A program made the translations under genes and the position numbers. From an uncultured Prevotella sp. (GTDB taxonomy: Bacteria > Bacteroidota > Bacteroidia > Bacteroidales > Bacteroidaceae): DNA of 43,345 bases. Below are positions 1 through 7,975 of the stretch, in pieces. Under the pieces are notes generated by a model. The model saw nothing but the letters and a program-made list of their open reading frames with translations, was not told the DNA's origin and searched no databases. Every line of letters starts with the position of its first letter. Position 1 is the first letter of the stretch. Location: positions 1 to 43,345 of the forward strand of contig CAKQEI010000009.1 of the NCBI GenBank assembly GCA_934230115.1, in the 5' to 3' direction.

Positions 1-657
1 TAGAATATGCTGGTAATTAAAGATTTACACTCGGATATTTCTGATTAGTTTTGGTTGTTCTATGGTTATAAATACAATGCAAGGATGAGCCATAAAATGT
101 AGAAACTGTCATTTATAAACTGTCACGAATGTCATTAAGAAAAGAAGAAGTAGAAAAATTCTCAATCTGTTTTTCTTAATGACATTCGTGACAATCTTGC
201 TTAATGACAGTTTATCATCCTCACGCTATAGACAAGCAAAAACTATGCGGTTAATTATCAGCAAGTTAAACCACTTACACAATCTTCATAAGCTGCCTCA
301 ACGGCAATGTTTGGATTTCATTTTCTCACGTTAGCCGCTATCTCTTGATGCAATATATTACTATTTTTGCTATAAAAGATATTTATATCTATATAAAAAC
401 CTATTAAAAATCATCACAAAACTTGTTTTTCTATAGACTTTGACGAAAAAGAAGTTGTTTTCTTTCAAAACATACTCTATATTCATGGTTTTAGGGTTAT
501 GCAAAATTGCTATTCACAACATAAATAGTACAATATTAATATCCCACTCGAAATCATCTCAATATTTAGATCTAAACAAAAGTGGATATAAAAAAATAAG
601 AGGTAAAGCATGTAATAGCTCTACCTCATACCTTTTTATATTATATATAATAATGTA
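1..657. other. gene-free left flank
   Basis: No convincing gene lies here. The only open frame of note (440-661, plus) would need a TTG start, has no recognisable domain and runs into the 3' end of the barrel gene, so I do not call it. The stretch is AT-rich and contains the long nested inverted repeat listed separately at 103-213. The rest shows no promoter-terminator pair that I can support. Confidence 0.6.
103..213. repeat. nested long inverted repeat (111 bp)
   Basis: Two perfect 23-nt arms (121-143 and 171-193) surround a 27-nt centre. An outer pair of perfect 11-nt arms (AAACTGTCATT at 103-113 and AATGACAGTTT at 203-213) encloses them. The left half also has the direct repeat ACTGTCA at 105-111 and 119-125. 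Read as RNA or extruded DNA this is one very long hairpin. It lacks a T-tract, so it is not an ordinary terminator. A miniature inverted-repeat element (MITE) or the remnant of a mobile element is the leading alternative. No ORF lies inside. Confidence 0.7.
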
Positions 658-1161
658 TTAGAACTTGTAGTTCAAACCGAACTGCACGTTAGTGCCATCG
701 AGGTCGAAACCGAAGGTCTTAACCTTGGCATTGCCGTCGCCAACCTGCTGATAGCCGAGGAAACCAACCTTAGTTACGAAAGAAACGTTGTTGGAAAGGT
801 TTACCTTAACGCCTGGCTTGAGACCAATCTCATATCCGTCAACACCCTCAGAGTGAACGTAGCCAACTGTGCCCTCAAGGAAGAGGTCAACGAGCTTGGA
901 TGTGCAGAAGTTGTAGCGTGCGTAAGGAGCAAGCTCGAAAGAATGAGCGCCATCCTCAACACCCTTCCATCCTACAGAAAGACCAGCCTCCCAATTCTTG
1001 TTGAACTGATAGCCAATCTCAGGCACGAACTTGTAGCTGAGCTTTGAGTCGCCATCGCCTATCTTTGTAGAGCTGATGCCTACACCGCCACCTACATAAA
1101 CCTGTGCGCTTGCGCTGATTGCTACAACCATTGCAGCCATTGACATGAAAATCTTCTTCAT
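658..1161 (-). CDS. small outer-membrane beta-barrel protein
   Basis: A 167-residue protein with a typical signal peptide (basic MKK start, hydrophobic core, cleavage after SASA before QVYVGGG). After it come alternating amphipathic strands rich in glycine and aromatic residues, ending in GLNYKF; a C-terminal phenylalanine is the usual signature for Bam-mediated barrel assembly. It resembles the OmpA/OmpX-like porin-family barrels (OMP_b-brl type) common in Bacteroidota, which are about this length. It should sit in the outer membrane as an eight-stranded barrel. The substrate or role is unknown. It is a single gene, divergent from the sulfatase maturase, with its own promoter at 1271-1302. 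The ATG at 1161 fits the signal peptide exactly. Confidence 0.82.
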   Translation of the reverse strand: MKKIFMSMAAMVVAISASAQVYVGGGVGISSTKIGDGDSKLSYKFVPEIGYQFNKNWEAGLSVGWKGVEDGAHSFELAPYARYNFCTSKLVDLFLEGTVGYVHSEGVDGYEIGLKPGVKVNLSNNVSFVTKVGFLGYQQVGDGNAKVKTFGFDLDGTNVQFGLNYKF

Positions 1162-1270
1162 AATCCTTTTCTTTTTTTAATTAGTGTTTTGTTCTTTAAT
1201 TATCCCTAAGCCAGACATGAGCCACGTCCAGCCACAATCTTATGGATTGTTATACTTGTTTTGACAGGTG

Positions 1271-1302
1271 CAAATGTATAACTTTTAATCGAAAGACAAC
1301 AA
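1271..1302 (-). promoter_or_regulatory. promoter of the barrel gene
   Basis: On the minus strand a TACATTTG box (plus coordinates 1271-1278) matches the Bacteroidota -7 consensus TAnnTTTG. TTG trinucleotides at 1297-1299 and 1300-1302 lie 18 and 21 nt upstream, at about -33. Transcription would begin near 1264 and give a leader of about 100 nt. The 1162-1501 stretch holds only this promoter, the maturase promoter and an imperfect hairpin at 1361-1391. Confidence 0.6.
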
Positions 1303-1439
1303 TTTCGTTCCAATATCTAACAACTAAAAAGACAAATGGAACAATCTTTATTGTAATTTTGGTTTAAAACAAGCATATTTTGCTTAAAACCACACTCTCG
1401 GACAGATTTTCACCTTACCTCCACATTTTCAGCCTCAGC

Positions 1440-1472
1440 TTGCTCCTATCCCGATTTTTAATGTTACCTTTG
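1440..1472 (+). promoter_or_regulatory. promoter of the sulfatase-maturase gene
   Basis: TACCTTTG at 1465-1472 fits the -7 consensus. A TTG at 1440-1442 lies 22 nt upstream, slightly longer than the usual spacer. The leader to the ATG at 1502 would be about 25 nt. Confidence 0.5.
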
Positions 1473-1501
1473 CGCCCATACATAACATTATTATATAATA
1501 C

Positions 1502-2722
1502 ATGTCAACAATCAACCCATTCGCGCGTCCGCTCTACGTGATGCTCAAGCCGGCTGGCTCGCTGTGCAACCTGCGATGCAAGTACTGCTACTACCTTGAG
1601 AAGAACGCGCTATATACCGAACAGAAGAACCATGTCATCTCCGACGAGATGCTTGACAAATTCATACGCGAGTATATCGAGGCTCAGACCTCGCCCGACG
1701 TGCTCTTCTGCTGGCACGGTGGCGAGACGCTCATGCGCCCAATATCTTTCTACCGACGCGCCATAGAGCTGCAACGCAAATACGCCCGCGGACGACGCAT
1801 CGACAACACCATACAGACCAATGCCACGATGCTCACCGACGAGTGGTGCGAGTTCTTCCGCGAGAACAACTTCCTCGTGGGCGTGTCGATCGACGGACCG
1901 CAGGAATTTCACGACGAGTACCGACGCACAGCCACCGGAAAGCCTACCTTCCACAAGGTGATGCAAGGCATACGACTGCTCAACAAGCACAATGTGGAAT
2001 GGAACGCACTCGCCGTGGTGAACGACTTCAATGCCGACTATCCGCTCGAATTCTACAATTTCTTCAAGGAGATTGGCTGCCACTACATACAGTTCACTCC
2101 TATCGTGGAGCGACGCATAGAGCGCAACGACGGACTCTCGCTTGCTCCCGGCATGGAGGAAGGCGGCGAGCTTGTCGACTTCTCTGTCACCCCGGAGCAA
2201 TGGGGCAAGTTCCTCTGCACCATCTTCGACGAATGGGTGCGCCACGACGTGGGCACATATTTCATACAGATCTTCGACGCCACACTTGCCAACTGGGCGG
2301 GCGTGCAGCCGGGATTGTGCTCTCTCGCCAAGGAGTGCGGCCACGCCGGAGTGATGGAGTTTAATGGCGACGTGTACTCATGCGACCACTTCGTCTACCC
2401 CGAACACCTACTCGGAAACATCAACGAGAAGACCATAACCGAGATGATGTACGGCGAGAAGCAGCGCGAGTTTGCCAAGCTCAAGCATGAGCTGCTGCCA
2501 CAGCAATGCCGCGAGTGTCCGGTGGAGTTTGCCTGCCACGGCGAATGCCCGAAGAACAGATTCACACGCGACAAATACGGCAATCCCGGTCTCAACTATC
2601 TCTGCAAGGGCTACCGCCAGTTCTTCGAGCACGTGAAGCCGTACATGGACTTCATGAAGGGAGAATTGGACGCCAAACGCCCGCCATCGAATGTGATGAA
2701 CTTTGTGGCGAGTGCTGAATAA
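1502..2722 (+). CDS. anaerobic sulfatase-maturating enzyme (radical SAM/SPASM)
   Basis: A 406-residue cytosolic radical-SAM enzyme. The family (anSME) converts an active-site cysteine or serine of sulfatases to formylglycine under anaerobic conditions. The radical-SAM CxxxCxxC motif is C22-C26-C29 in SLCNLRCKYCYY, preceded by the family-typical LYVMLKPAGS. A glycine-rich SAM-binding stretch (WHGGETLM) follows. The C-terminal third, from about residue 270, is a cysteine-rich SPASM domain (GLCSLAKECG, YSCDHFVYP, CRECPVEFACHGECPKNRF) that binds the auxiliary [4Fe-4S] clusters. Length is normal for the family. No formylglycine-type sulfatase is adjacent; the sulfatase-fold gene at 16.5-18.5 kb is LtaS-like with a threonine nucleophile and should not need it. 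The substrates therefore lie outside the window. Confidence 0.9.
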   Translation: MSTINPFARPLYVMLKPAGSLCNLRCKYCYYLEKNALYTEQKNHVISDEMLDKFIREYIEAQTSPDVLFCWHGGETLMRPISFYRRAIELQRKYARGRRIDNTIQTNATMLTDEWCEFFRENNFLVGVSIDGPQEFHDEYRRTATGKPTFHKVMQGIRLLNKHNVEWNALAVVNDFNADYPLEFYNFFKEIGCHYIQFTPIVERRIERNDGLSLAPGMEEGGELVDFSVTPEQWGKFLCTIFDEWVRHDVGTYFIQIFDATLANWAGVQPGLCSLAKECGHAGVMEFNGDVYSCDHFVYPEHLLGNINEKTITEMMYGEKQREFAKLKHELLPQQCRECPVEFACHGECPKNRFTRDKYGNPGLNYLCKGYRQFFEHVKPYMDFMKGELDAKRPPSNVMNFVASAE

Positions 2723-2767
2723 CACGTCAATTATACGACAAGATAAAGATAAAATTTACGTTTAAAT

Positions 2768-3304
2768 ATGCGCAAACTCCGTACAATAGAAATGCAGCGC
2801 CTCACGGTCGACGAATTCCACGAGGCAAGAAAACTACCCCTCATCGTCGTCCTCGACGACGTGCGCTCATTATATAATGTAGGCTCGGTGTTCCGCTCAA
2901 GCGACGCCTTCCGCGTGGAGGCAGTCTACCTCTGCGGAATCACCGCCACCCCACCCCACCCAGAAATCCACAAGACAGCACTTGGAGGCGAAGACTCTGT
3001 GGCATGGAAATATTTCAAGACTGCCACCGAGGCCGTGGAGGCTCTTCATGCCGACGGCGTGACGGTCTACTCCATCGAGCAGGTGGAAGGCTCAACCAAG
3101 CTGCAGAACCTGCAGCTCGACCTCTCACGCCGATATGCTGTGGTGTTCGGCAACGAGGTGAAAGGCGTCCACCAGGAAGTGGTGGACATGTCGGACGGAT
3201 GTCTCGAAATACCGCAGTTCGGCACCAAACACTCTCTGAACGTGAGTGTTACGGCAGGAATGGTGATTTGGGAAGTGGCAAAGAAGTTCTTGGAAAAACT
3301 TTAA
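2768..3304 (+). CDS. SpoU/TrmH-family RNA 2'-O-methyltransferase
   Basis: A 178-residue SPOUT-fold methyltransferase that should transfer a methyl group from SAM to a ribose 2'-OH in tRNA or rRNA. All three family motifs are visible: motif 1 around N37 to R43 (NVGSVFR), motif 2 FGNEVKGV at 127-134, and motif 3 beginning IPQFGTKHSLNVSVT at 148-162, which forms the SAM-binding trefoil knot. There is no N-terminal L30e-like substrate domain, so this is a short, catalytic-domain-type member whose target nucleotide cannot be told from sequence. It begins 45 bp after the maturase gene on the same strand and ends 16 bp before the GNAT-nitrilase gene, so the three may be cotranscribed. Confidence 0.88.
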   Translation: MRKLRTIEMQRLTVDEFHEARKLPLIVVLDDVRSLYNVGSVFRSSDAFRVEAVYLCGITATPPHPEIHKTALGGEDSVAWKYFKTATEAVEALHADGVTVYSIEQVEGSTKLQNLQLDLSRRYAVVFGNEVKGVHQEVVDMSDGCLEIPQFGTKHSLNVSVTAGMVIWEVAKKFLEKL

Positions 3305-3320
3305 TACAAAGTAAACAACT

Positions 3321-4859
3321 ATGGAATCTCACAACATCAACAAAGTCGAGCTTCGCAACCTCCAGATGGACGACTACGATCAGCTCGCACGCTCGTTCAA
3401 ACGCATCTACGGCGACGAGGATGTGTTTTGGACAAAGGCACAAATCAAGAAACTCATAACCATCTTCCCTGAGGGTCAGGTGGTTATCATCGTGGACAAC
3501 AAGATTGTAGGCTGTGCCCTGTCGATTATCGTCGACTACAACATGGTGAAGGGCGACCACACCTATGCACAGGTAACAGGCAACGAGACATTCAACACAC
3601 ACAACGCCAAGGGCAACATCCTCTACGGCATCGAGGTGTTCATACATCCCGACTACCGCGGACTGCGTCTGGCACGACGTATGTATGAATACCGCAAGGA
3701 ACTCTGCGAGAAACTCAACCTAAAGGCCATCATGTTCGGCGGACGCATACCCAACTATCACAAGTATGCCGACAAGATGCGACCGAAGGAATATATCGAG
3801 CGTGTGCGCTCGAGAGAAATCTACGACCCGGTGCTCACATTCCAGCTGTCGAACGACTTCCACGTGCGACGCGTAATGCGCAACTATCTGCCCAACGACG
3901 AGGAGTCGAAGCATTGCGCCACGCTGCTCCAGTGGGACAACATCTATTATCAGCCGCCTACAGACTCATACGTTGACAAGCGACCGACCGTGCGTATCGG
4001 ACTGGTACAGTGGCAGATGCGTCCCTATAGTTCACTAGACGACCTCTTCGAACAGGTGGAATTCTTCGTCGACTCTGTGAGCGACTACAAGAGCGACTTC
4101 ATCCTCTTCCCCGAATACTTCAACGCGCCATTGATGGCTAAGTTCAACGACATGGGCGAGGCACAGTCGATAAGAGCCATGGCACAATACACCGAACAGA
4201 TACGCGACCGATTCCGCGAACTCGCCATCTCCTACAACATCAATATCATCACAGGCTCAATGCCCTATCTCAAGGAAGACAACTCATTATATAATGTGGG
4301 ATTCCTGTGCCGACGCGACGGAACCGTGGACATGTACGAGAAGATTCACGTCACACCCGACGAGCAGAAGTGCTGGGGACTCTCGGGAGGCTCGCACATT
4401 CAGACCTTCGACACCGACTGCGGAAAGATAGGCATCGTCATCTGCTACGACGTGGAATTCCCTGAGCTGTCGCGACTTATGGCCGACGACGGCATGAAGA
4501 TTCTCTTCGTGCCTTTCATGACCGACACGCAGAATGCCTACTCACGAGTGCGTGTCTGCGCTCAGGCACGTGCCATCGAGAACGAGTGCTATGTGGCTAT
4601 TGCAGGAAGCGTGGGCAACCTGCCGCGAGTTCACAACATGGACATACAGTATGCACAGTCGGCTGTGTTCACACCTTGCGACTTCGCATTCCCCAACGAC
4701 GGCAAGCGTGCAGAGGCTACGCCAAACACCGAAATGATTCTCGTGTCGGACGTCGACCTCTCGCTCCTTAACGAGCTGCATACCTACGGTGCTGTGAGAA
4801 ACCTGCGCGACAGACGTGGCGACCTTTATAAATTGGAAATGAAAAAGGCTGCGAAATAA
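3321..4859 (+). CDS. GNAT acetyltransferase-nitrilase fusion protein
   Basis: A 512-residue two-domain enzyme. Residues about 1-200 form a GNAT N-acyltransferase domain, with the acetyl-CoA loop around DYRGLRLARRM at 111-121. Residues about 224-490 form a carbon-nitrogen hydrolase domain with the complete catalytic triad: E265 (FPEYF), K341 (YEKIH) and C375 (VICYD). The nitrilase superfamily has a known branch with an N-terminal acetyltransferase; its physiological substrate is not established. The two activities may act in sequence on an amide or amine metabolite (inference). It lies 16 bp downstream of the SPOUT methyltransferase. It is complete, with no frameshift. Confidence 0.88.
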   Translation: MESHNINKVELRNLQMDDYDQLARSFKRIYGDEDVFWTKAQIKKLITIFPEGQVVIIVDNKIVGCALSIIVDYNMVKGDHTYAQVTGNETFNTHNAKGNILYGIEVFIHPDYRGLRLARRMYEYRKELCEKLNLKAIMFGGRIPNYHKYADKMRPKEYIERVRSREIYDPVLTFQLSNDFHVRRVMRNYLPNDEESKHCATLLQWDNIYYQPPTDSYVDKRPTVRIGLVQWQMRPYSSLDDLFEQVEFFVDSVSDYKSDFILFPEYFNAPLMAKFNDMGEAQSIRAMAQYTEQIRDRFRELAISYNINIITGSMPYLKEDNSLYNVGFLCRRDGTVDMYEKIHVTPDEQKCWGLSGGSHIQTFDTDCGKIGIVICYDVEFPELSRLMADDGMKILFVPFMTDTQNAYSRVRVCAQARAIENECYVAIAGSVGNLPRVHNMDIQYAQSAVFTPCDFAFPNDGKRAEATPNTEMILVSDVDLSLLNELHTYGAVRNLRDRRGDLYKLEMKKAAK

Positions 4860-4887
4860 CTCTGTTTATTAGAAATTGATGATTAAA

Positions 4888-4992
4888 AGTTAAGAACTAA
4901 GAAAGAGGATTTATAATTACCGTTATTTGCTATTGGCTTTCAGCTTATTGCGAATAAAACACATAAAAATCCTTCATTCTTAGTTCTTAACT
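4888..4992. repeat. intergenic inverted repeat with 16-bp arms
   Basis: AGTTAAGAACTAAGAA at 4888-4903 is matched perfectly by TTCTTAGTTCTTAACT at 4977-4992, 73 nt apart. Short complementary patches continue inwards (GGATTTAT and ATAAAAATCC). It lies between the GNAT-nitrilase gene and the secreted-protein gene. A shorter relative, TTCTTAGTTCTTTA, occurs at 16459-16472. It could be a dispersed palindromic element or a long terminator-type structure. Confidence 0.55.
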
Positions 4993-5105
4993 CTTTATTC
5001 ATGTATTTTTTTCGTCATAAAACTTTGTCATTCTATTTATTTTAACTAAATTAGCACAGAAATTAAACTAACAATAATATTATAAACCAACTAAAACCTA
5101 CAATT

Positions 5106-6344
5106 ATGAAAAAAAATCTACTTAAATCACTATTGCTTACGCTCATCGCCGTATTCTCGGCAATGACAGCAGACGCACAATGCTACATCATCGGCAACGA
5201 CGGAAATTGGCTTACCAACCAGGCAGGAGCGAAACTTGAGGCCACCTCAACAGAAGGAGTCTATGAGGGCGACGTGACCTTTGACGAAGACTGCTACTAC
5301 TTCTTCGTGGCAACAAAGCTTATGGAAGAAAGCGACGACTGGCAAGGACTTCGCAACTACCGCTACAATCCTACGCAACGCGACTTGGTGAATGTCGTAT
5401 ACAATGAACCTTCAAAACTTGCCAATCCAAACGAGGGCATAGACGGTTCGTTCCGTGTGGCTGACACAGGCGTTCATCACATTACTGTTAATTTCAACGA
5501 GAAGACAGTCACCGTGAACGGCACGTATCCTGAGTATATCTACATCCTGGGATCCGACGGAAATTGGCAAACAAACAATGCTTCTGCCGCTCTCAGCCGC
5601 GTTACAGGTACAGACATTTTCTCTAAGGAGGTGACTTTCACAAGCCAATGGTTCGCTTTCTTCACCACTATCAGCGAGAAGGAAGACGACTGGGACTTCG
5701 TCAACGCCAACCGCTGGGCTTTCAATGGCAAAATCATGCCTAACACTATCACTTACGCCGTAAAGGACCCCAACGCCACATCGGAAATCGAACGTCTCGG
5801 CAAATACATGGTCACATTCAACTACACCGATAAGACTTTCGAACTCTATGACCCTGAATATAATCCAGATGAAAAGAAATCTGTATACTTCGTGGGCGAC
5901 GCCAATAGCTGGCAAACAAATACTTGCTTTGCAAAACTTGAAGAGAATGAGGAGAATATATACAGCGGTGAGGTGGAACTGAGCCAATACTTCACCATTG
6001 CCACAGCCCTTACTGCCGACGAAGATGACTGGGGCAACTTCAATAACAACCGCTGGGGACCTGCTGCCGACGCTACTGAAGTGGGCGAAAACTCTGTTAC
6101 CGACATGTATAATACAAGCACAGCTTTCCTTATCAACCAGGACGGCAACTACGACGTGAAGGTAGACCTCAACACCAACAAGCTCTACATCAACAAGCTT
6201 ATCTCTACAGGCATCTCGTCGGCAACAATGGTGGATGTAACCACACCACAACCATACTACGACCTCACAGGACGCTGCCTTGGAACAAAGAAGCCTGCCA
6301 AGGGCATCTATATCAAGAACGGACGAAAGATGGTTGTGGAATAA
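5106..6344 (+). CDS. secreted protein with three repeated modules and a C-terminal sorting-type tail
   Basis: A 412-residue exported protein. The signal peptide is clear (MKKNLLKSLLLTLIAVFSAM then cleavage near ADA before QCY). Three modules of about 115 residues follow, each opening with Y-I/F-x-G-x-D/A-x-x-W-x-T-N (YIIGNDGNW, YILGSDGNW, YFVGDANSW). Each carries a second tryptophan motif, DDW, then N-R-W/Y. The last 35-40 residues (YYDLTGRCLG, then KGIYIKNGRKMVV) match the tail common on secreted Prevotella/Bacteroides proteins, related to type IX sorting domains. The modules recall SusE/SusF-type carbohydrate-binding repeats, but I do not assign a ligand. It is monocistronic between an inverted repeat and a strong hairpin. 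Confidence 0.72.
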   Translation: MKKNLLKSLLLTLIAVFSAMTADAQCYIIGNDGNWLTNQAGAKLEATSTEGVYEGDVTFDEDCYYFFVATKLMEESDDWQGLRNYRYNPTQRDLVNVVYNEPSKLANPNEGIDGSFRVADTGVHHITVNFNEKTVTVNGTYPEYIYILGSDGNWQTNNASAALSRVTGTDIFSKEVTFTSQWFAFFTTISEKEDDWDFVNANRWAFNGKIMPNTITYAVKDPNATSEIERLGKYMVTFNYTDKTFELYDPEYNPDEKKSVYFVGDANSWQTNTCFAKLEENEENIYSGEVELSQYFTIATALTADEDDWGNFNNNRWGPAADATEVGENSVTDMYNTSTAFLINQDGNYDVKVDLNTNKLYINKLISTGISSATMVDVTTPQPYYDLTGRCLGTKKPAKGIYIKNGRKMVVE

Positions 6345-6420
6345 AGAGAAGGTCTTAGGACTTAAGAAAGGGAAAAAGATTCTTGAAACTTAAGAATAGT
6401 TCAGAATTTTCTTTACATAT

Positions 6421-6458
6421 AGTAGGAGGGTATGGCAAGGATGCCATACCCTCCTACT
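6421..6458. terminator. 17-bp perfect GC-rich hairpin
   Basis: AGTAGGAGGGTATGGCA (6421-6437) pairs perfectly with 6442-6458 across the 4-nt loop AGGA. It lies 77 bp after the secreted-protein stop. No T-run follows on either strand, so intrinsic termination is uncertain. It may instead protect the mRNA 3' end. Confidence 0.55.
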
Positions 6459-6585
6459 GATTGCCGCTCATATATAAAGAAAAAATATGAGCACATAAAT
6501 AAAATTATAATTGTTTTACCACTCCCTCTTTTTGCATAAAAACTCGTTTCTACCGCTTTTATACTCTTCATTTATTCTTTTTTCG

Positions 6586-6593
6586 TAACTTTG
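6586..6593 (+). promoter_or_regulatory. -7 promoter element of miaB
   Basis: TAACTTTG fits TAnnTTTG and lies 38 bp upstream of the miaB ATG. No TTG is visible at the expected -33 distance. Confidence 0.5.
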
Positions 6594-6631
6594 CACAGTT
6601 ATATCCACTTGAAACATACAATTTTATATAA

Positions 6632-7963
6632 ATGAAGAAACTTTTTATCGAGACGTACGGCTGCCAGATGAATGTGGCAGACTCAGAAGTCGTAGCTTCC
6701 ATCATGCAGATGGCGGGCTATGAATTGTGCGAGAACGAGGACGAGGCTGAAGCCATTTTCCTTAACACATGTTCTATCCGCGAAAACGCTGAGAACAAGA
6801 TATACAACCGCCTGGAAACTCTGCACGCAGAGAAGAAGAAAGGTAGAAAGCTTATACTCGGTGTGTTGGGCTGCATGGCAGAAAGAGTGCGCGAGGACTT
6901 GATACAGAATCACTTCGCCAACCTCGTGTGCGGTCCTGACTCCTATCTCAACCTGCCCGACATGATAGCGCAATGCGAGAACGGACAGAACGCCTGCAAC
7001 ATCGAACTCTCTACCTCAGAGACCTATCGCGACGTTGTGCCACAGCGCATCGGTCCTAACCGTGTGAGCGGTTTCGTGAGCATCATGCGCGGCTGCAACA
7101 ACTTCTGCCACTACTGCATCGTGCCTTACACACGAGGCAGAGAGCGCTCACGCGACGTGGAGAGCATCCTGCGAGAGGTGAAGGACTTGCACGACCGCGG
7201 CTTTAAGGAGGTCACTCTCTTGGGTCAGAATGTCAACAGCTACGGCCTTACTCCTGCCGGAAAGCGCATCGAGGGCGGATGCTCGTTTGCCGAACTCCTA
7301 CGCAAGGTTGCACAGAGTGTGCCCGACATGCGAGTGCGCTTCACCACATCCAACCCCGAGGACATGACCGACGACATTCTCTATGCCATTGCCGAGGAGC
7401 CTAACCTCTGCAAGCACATCCACTTCCCGGCACAGAGCGGATCGAGCAAGATTCTAAAGCTCATGAACCGCAAGTACACCCGCGAGCAGTATCTGGAGCG
7501 TGTTGAAGCCATCCGCCGCATAATTCCTGGCTGCGGACTCACTACCGACATCTTCGTGGGCTATCACGACGAGACTCCTGAGGACCATGCCGAGACTCTG
7601 TCATTAGTCCGCGAGTGCATGTTCGACTCTGCCTTCATGTTCAAATACTCAGAACGTCCAGGCACCTATGCAGCCAAGCACCTGCCCGACAACGTGTCGG
7701 AAGAAGTGAAGATTGCACGACTCAACGAGCTCATCAAGCTACAGACCGAAGTCTCTGCCGAACAGAACCGCAAGGATGTGGGCAAGACATTCGAAGTGCT
7801 TGTAGAGGGATTCTCAAAGCGTTCGCGCGAGCAGCTCATGGGAAGAACCGAACAGAACAAGGCTGTTGTGTTCGACAAGCACGGCCATCACATCGGCGAG
7901 CGCGTAATGGTTAAGATTACCGACTCTACATCAGCAACCCTGCTGGGAGAGTGTGTTGAGTAA
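6632..7963 (+). CDS. miaB: tRNA-2-methylthio-N6-dimethylallyladenosine synthase
   Basis: A 443-residue methylthiotransferase that adds the 2-methylthio group to i6A37 of tRNAs reading UNN codons, using SAM and two [4Fe-4S] clusters. The N-terminal UPF0004 domain carries the auxiliary-cluster cysteines C11, C47 and C81 (TYGCQMN, NTCSIRENA, LGCMAER). The radical-SAM motif is C155-C159-C162 (RGCNNFCHYCIVPYTRGRE). A C-terminal TRAM domain follows from about residue 375. The NTCSIRE and YTRGRERSR motifs favour MiaB over RimO or MtaB. It is followed after 12 bp by the ABC exporter gene, so the two are probably cotranscribed. Confidence 0.95.
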   Translation: MKKLFIETYGCQMNVADSEVVASIMQMAGYELCENEDEAEAIFLNTCSIRENAENKIYNRLETLHAEKKKGRKLILGVLGCMAERVREDLIQNHFANLVCGPDSYLNLPDMIAQCENGQNACNIELSTSETYRDVVPQRIGPNRVSGFVSIMRGCNNFCHYCIVPYTRGRERSRDVESILREVKDLHDRGFKEVTLLGQNVNSYGLTPAGKRIEGGCSFAELLRKVAQSVPDMRVRFTTSNPEDMTDDILYAIAEEPNLCKHIHFPAQSGSSKILKLMNRKYTREQYLERVEAIRRIIPGCGLTTDIFVGYHDETPEDHAETLSLVRECMFDSAFMFKYSERPGTYAAKHLPDNVSEEVKIARLNELIKLQTEVSAEQNRKDVGKTFEVLVEGFSKRSREQLMGRTEQNKAVVFDKHGHHIGERVMVKITDSTSATLLGECVE

Positions 7964-7975
7964 GAAAGGAGTGTC

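Noticed and set aside
440..661. A 73-residue plus-strand open frame
   Set aside because: It needs a TTG start, has no domain or ribosome-binding site, and ends against the antisense 3' end of the barrel gene.
2868..4300. Identical TCATTATATAATGT words in the methyltransferase and GNAT-nitrilase genes
   Set aside because: Both encode the same residues (SLYNV) in frame, so protein-level coincidence explains them better than a regulatory element.
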